Below are positions 62,473 to 64,000 of a DNA stretch of 64,000 nucleotides, piece after piece. The notes below the pieces were generated by a model. The model was not told where the DNA came from and made no database searches. It saw only the letters and a list, made by a program, of their open reading frames with translations. Each line of letters opens with the position of its first letter. Positions within the stretch are counted from its first letter, which is position 1. The translations under genes were made by a program, and so were the position numbers. The stretch is from Tsukamurella pseudospumae (GTDB lineage Bacteria > Actinomycetota > Actinomycetes > Mycobacteriales > Mycobacteriaceae): NCBI RefSeq assembly GCF_001575205.1, contig NZ_LSRE01000018.1, positions 1 through 64,000 of the forward strand. The letters run 5' to 3'.

Positions 62473-63531
62473 ATGCTCATCTCGCAGCGACCCACTCTCA
62501 GCGAAGAGGTCATCTCCGAGGCGCGCTCGAAGTTCATCATCGAGCCGCTGGAGCCGGGCTTCGGTTACACGCTGGGCAACTCGCTCCGCCGCACGCTGCT
62601 GTCGTCCATCCCGGGCGCGGCCGTGACCAGCATCCGCATCGACGGCGTGCTGCACGAGTTCACCACGGTCCCCGGCGTGAAGGAGGATGTCACCGACATC
62701 ATCCTGAACCTCAAGGGCCTGGTCGTCTCGTCGGAGGATGACGAGCCGGTCACCATGTACGTGCGCAAGCAGGGTCCGGGCGCCGTCACCGCGGGCGACA
62801 TCGTCCCCCCGGCGTCGGTCACCGTCCACAACCCCGACCTGCACATCGCCACCCTGAACGACAAGGGCAAGCTCGAGATCGAGCTCGTCGTCGAGCGGGG
62901 CCGCGGTTACGTGCCGGCCGTGCAGAACAAGGCGTCGGGCGCCGAGATCGGCCGCATCCCGGTCGACTCGATCTACTCGCCCGTGCTGAAGGTGACCTAC
63001 AAGGTCGAGGCCACCCGCGTCGAGCAGCGCACCGACTTCGATCGCCTGATCCTGGACGTCGAGACCAAGAACTCGATGACCGCGCGGGACGCGCTGGCTT
63101 CGGCCGGCAAGACCCTGGTCGAGCTGTTCGGCCTGGCGCGCGAGCTCAACGTCGAGGCCGAGGGCATCGAGATCGGGCCGTCGCCGGCCGAGGCCGACCA
63201 CATCGCGGCGTTCTCGCTGCCGATCGAGGACCTCGACCTGACGGTGCGCTCGTACAACTGCCTCAAGCGCGAGGGTGTGCACACCGTGGGCGAGCTCGTG
63301 GCCCGCACCGAGTCCGATCTTCTCGACATCCGCAACTTCGGTCAGAAGTCGATCGACGAGGTCAAGGTCAAGCTGCACACGCTGGGTCTGGCCCTCAAGG
63401 ACAGCCCCGCGTCGTTCGATCCGTCGCAGGTCGACGGATACGACCCGGCCACCGGTACCTGGAGCGACGAGGCGTCGTTCTCGGGCGACGCCGATGGCGA
63501 TCAGGACTACGCCGAGACCGAGCAGCTCTGA
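62473..63531 (+). CDS. rpoA: RNA polymerase alpha subunit
   Basis: The product is 352 aa. The N-terminal dimer domain ([20 protein letters not shown]) assembles the enzyme. The C-terminal domain ([20 protein letters not shown]) binds UP elements and activators. An acidic tail of about 40 residues ([16 protein letters not shown]) extends the usual end. Confidence 0.98.
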   Translation: MLISQRPTLSEEVISEARSKFIIEPLEPGFGYTLGNSLRRTLLSSIPGAAVTSIRIDGVLHEFTTVPGVKEDVTDIILNLKGLVVSSEDDEPVTMYVRKQGPGAVTAGDIVPPASVTVHNPDLHIATLNDKGKLEIELVVERGRGYVPAVQNKASGAEIGRIPVDSIYSPVLKVTYKVEATRVEQRTDFDRLILDVETKNSMTARDALASAGKTLVELFGLARELNVEAEGIEIGPSPAEADHIAAFSLPIEDLDLTVRSYNCLKREGVHTVGELVARTESDLLDIRNFGQKSIDEVKVKLHTLGLALKDSPASFDPSQVDGYDPATGTWSDEASFSGDADGDQDYAETEQL

Positions 63532-63565
63532 GCTGAAGAGCTCGTAAACACCCACAGGAGAAACA

Positions 63566-64000
63566 ATGCCTAGGCCCACTAAGGGCGCCCGGATGGGCGG
63601 CTCGGCCTCGCACCAGAAGCACATTCTGGCGAACCTCGCGACCGCGCTCTTCGAGCACGGCCGCATCGAGACCACCGAGTCCCGCGCCAAGCGCCTGCGT
63701 CCCTACGCGGAGAAGCTGATCAGCCATGCCAAGCACGGCAAGCTGGCCAACCGCCGCGAGGTCATGAAGGAGATCCGCAACAAGGACGTCGTGCACGTGC
63801 TGTTCGCGGAGATCGCTCCGGCGGTCGCCGACCGTCAGGGCGGCTACACCCGGATCATCAAGACGGAGAACCGCAAGGGTGACAACGCCCCCATGGCCGT
63901 CATCGAGATCGTGACCGAGCAGCTCGCCGCCACCGAGGGCGCGCGCGCAACCCGCGTCGCCGCCTCGCAGGCCGCTGCCAAGTCCGCCGCCGTCGAGGCT
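63566..64000 (+). CDS. rplQ: 50S ribosomal protein L17 (C-terminus beyond the window)
   Basis: The first 145 residues are visible. [20 protein letters not shown] and [17 protein letters not shown] are diagnostic. The part after about residue 125 is an Ala/Arg-rich extension ([16 protein letters not shown]), as in other actinobacteria, still open at the end of the window. ATG 63566 has CAGGAG upstream. Confidence 0.97.
   Translation, partial: MPRPTKGARMGGSASHQKHILANLATALFEHGRIETTESRAKRLRPYAEKLISHAKHGKLANRREVMKEIRNKDVVHVLFAEIAPAVADRQGGYTRIIKTENRKGDNAPMAVIEIVTEQLAATEGARATRVAASQAAAKSAAVEA

Overview
The window is high-GC DNA, about 70% by eye in the core, from an actinobacterium of the mycolic-acid group (Mycobacteriales; a Tsukamurella- or Gordonia-like genome is my best guess, not provable from the sequence alone). 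Reasons: the ribosomal proteins match mycobacterial ones in length and wording, small secreted and DUF families typical of that group are present, and many genes have leaderless starts (a TANNNT -10 box, about six bases, then ATG or GTG). The backbone is the large ribosomal-protein region, here cut into segments by unrelated genes.

Layout. (1) 1-8240 is an accessory island: the 5' part of an IS21-type transposase gene, a serine recombinase whose catalytic N-terminus was removed by that insertion, then three overlapping genes, drmA-drmB-drmC, the core of the DISARM anti-phage system, with no methyltransferase in view. (2) 8285-24229 is chromosomal: a Cys/Ser/Gly-tailed membrane protein, peroxiredoxin, SDR, zinc alcohol dehydrogenase, a KshB-like flavin/[2Fe-2S] reductase, an ABC1-type kinase, a Baeyer-Villiger-type monooxygenase, two alpha/beta hydrolases, an alpha-methylacyl-CoA racemase, a membrane Ser/Thr kinase and a secreted protease. 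(3) 24612-29842 is the S10 operon, rpsJ to rpsQ. (4) 29918-39400 interrupts the ribosomal order with two secreted paralogues, a DEAD-box RNA helicase and a divergently oriented five-gene operon: a DUF559-like nuclease, a winged-helix protein, a two-P-loop HerA-like ATPase and two membrane proteins. (5) 39620-41049 is rplN-rplX-rplE-rpsN. (6) 41220-48910 is a second interruption: a PAP2-type membrane enzyme, a Tat-exported glycoside hydrolase, OsmC, DoxX, a CrtA-like protein and repeats. (7) 49214-54885 is rpsH to rplO, then secY-adk-map. (8) 54949-59300 holds a TipA-like regulator, a VapBC-type pair, metY and a NUDIX hydrolase. (9) 59409-64000 is infA, a protease, then rpmJ-rpsM-rpsK-rpsD-rpoA-rplQ, the last running off the end.

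How it works together. The ribosomal segments keep the ancestral gene order, and each has its own promoter. The promoters of rplN and rpsH are near copies of each other, as expected if the spc operon was split and its promoter duplicated. The gene blocks between segments carry 70-bp hairpin repeats, a 26-bp tandem repeat and a G-run array in their intergenic spaces.

The two most notable systems are the methylase-less drmABC core in the recombinase- and IS-scarred island, and the nuclease / winged-helix / HerA-ATPase / membrane-protein operon at 32900-39182, which matches no named system I recognise.
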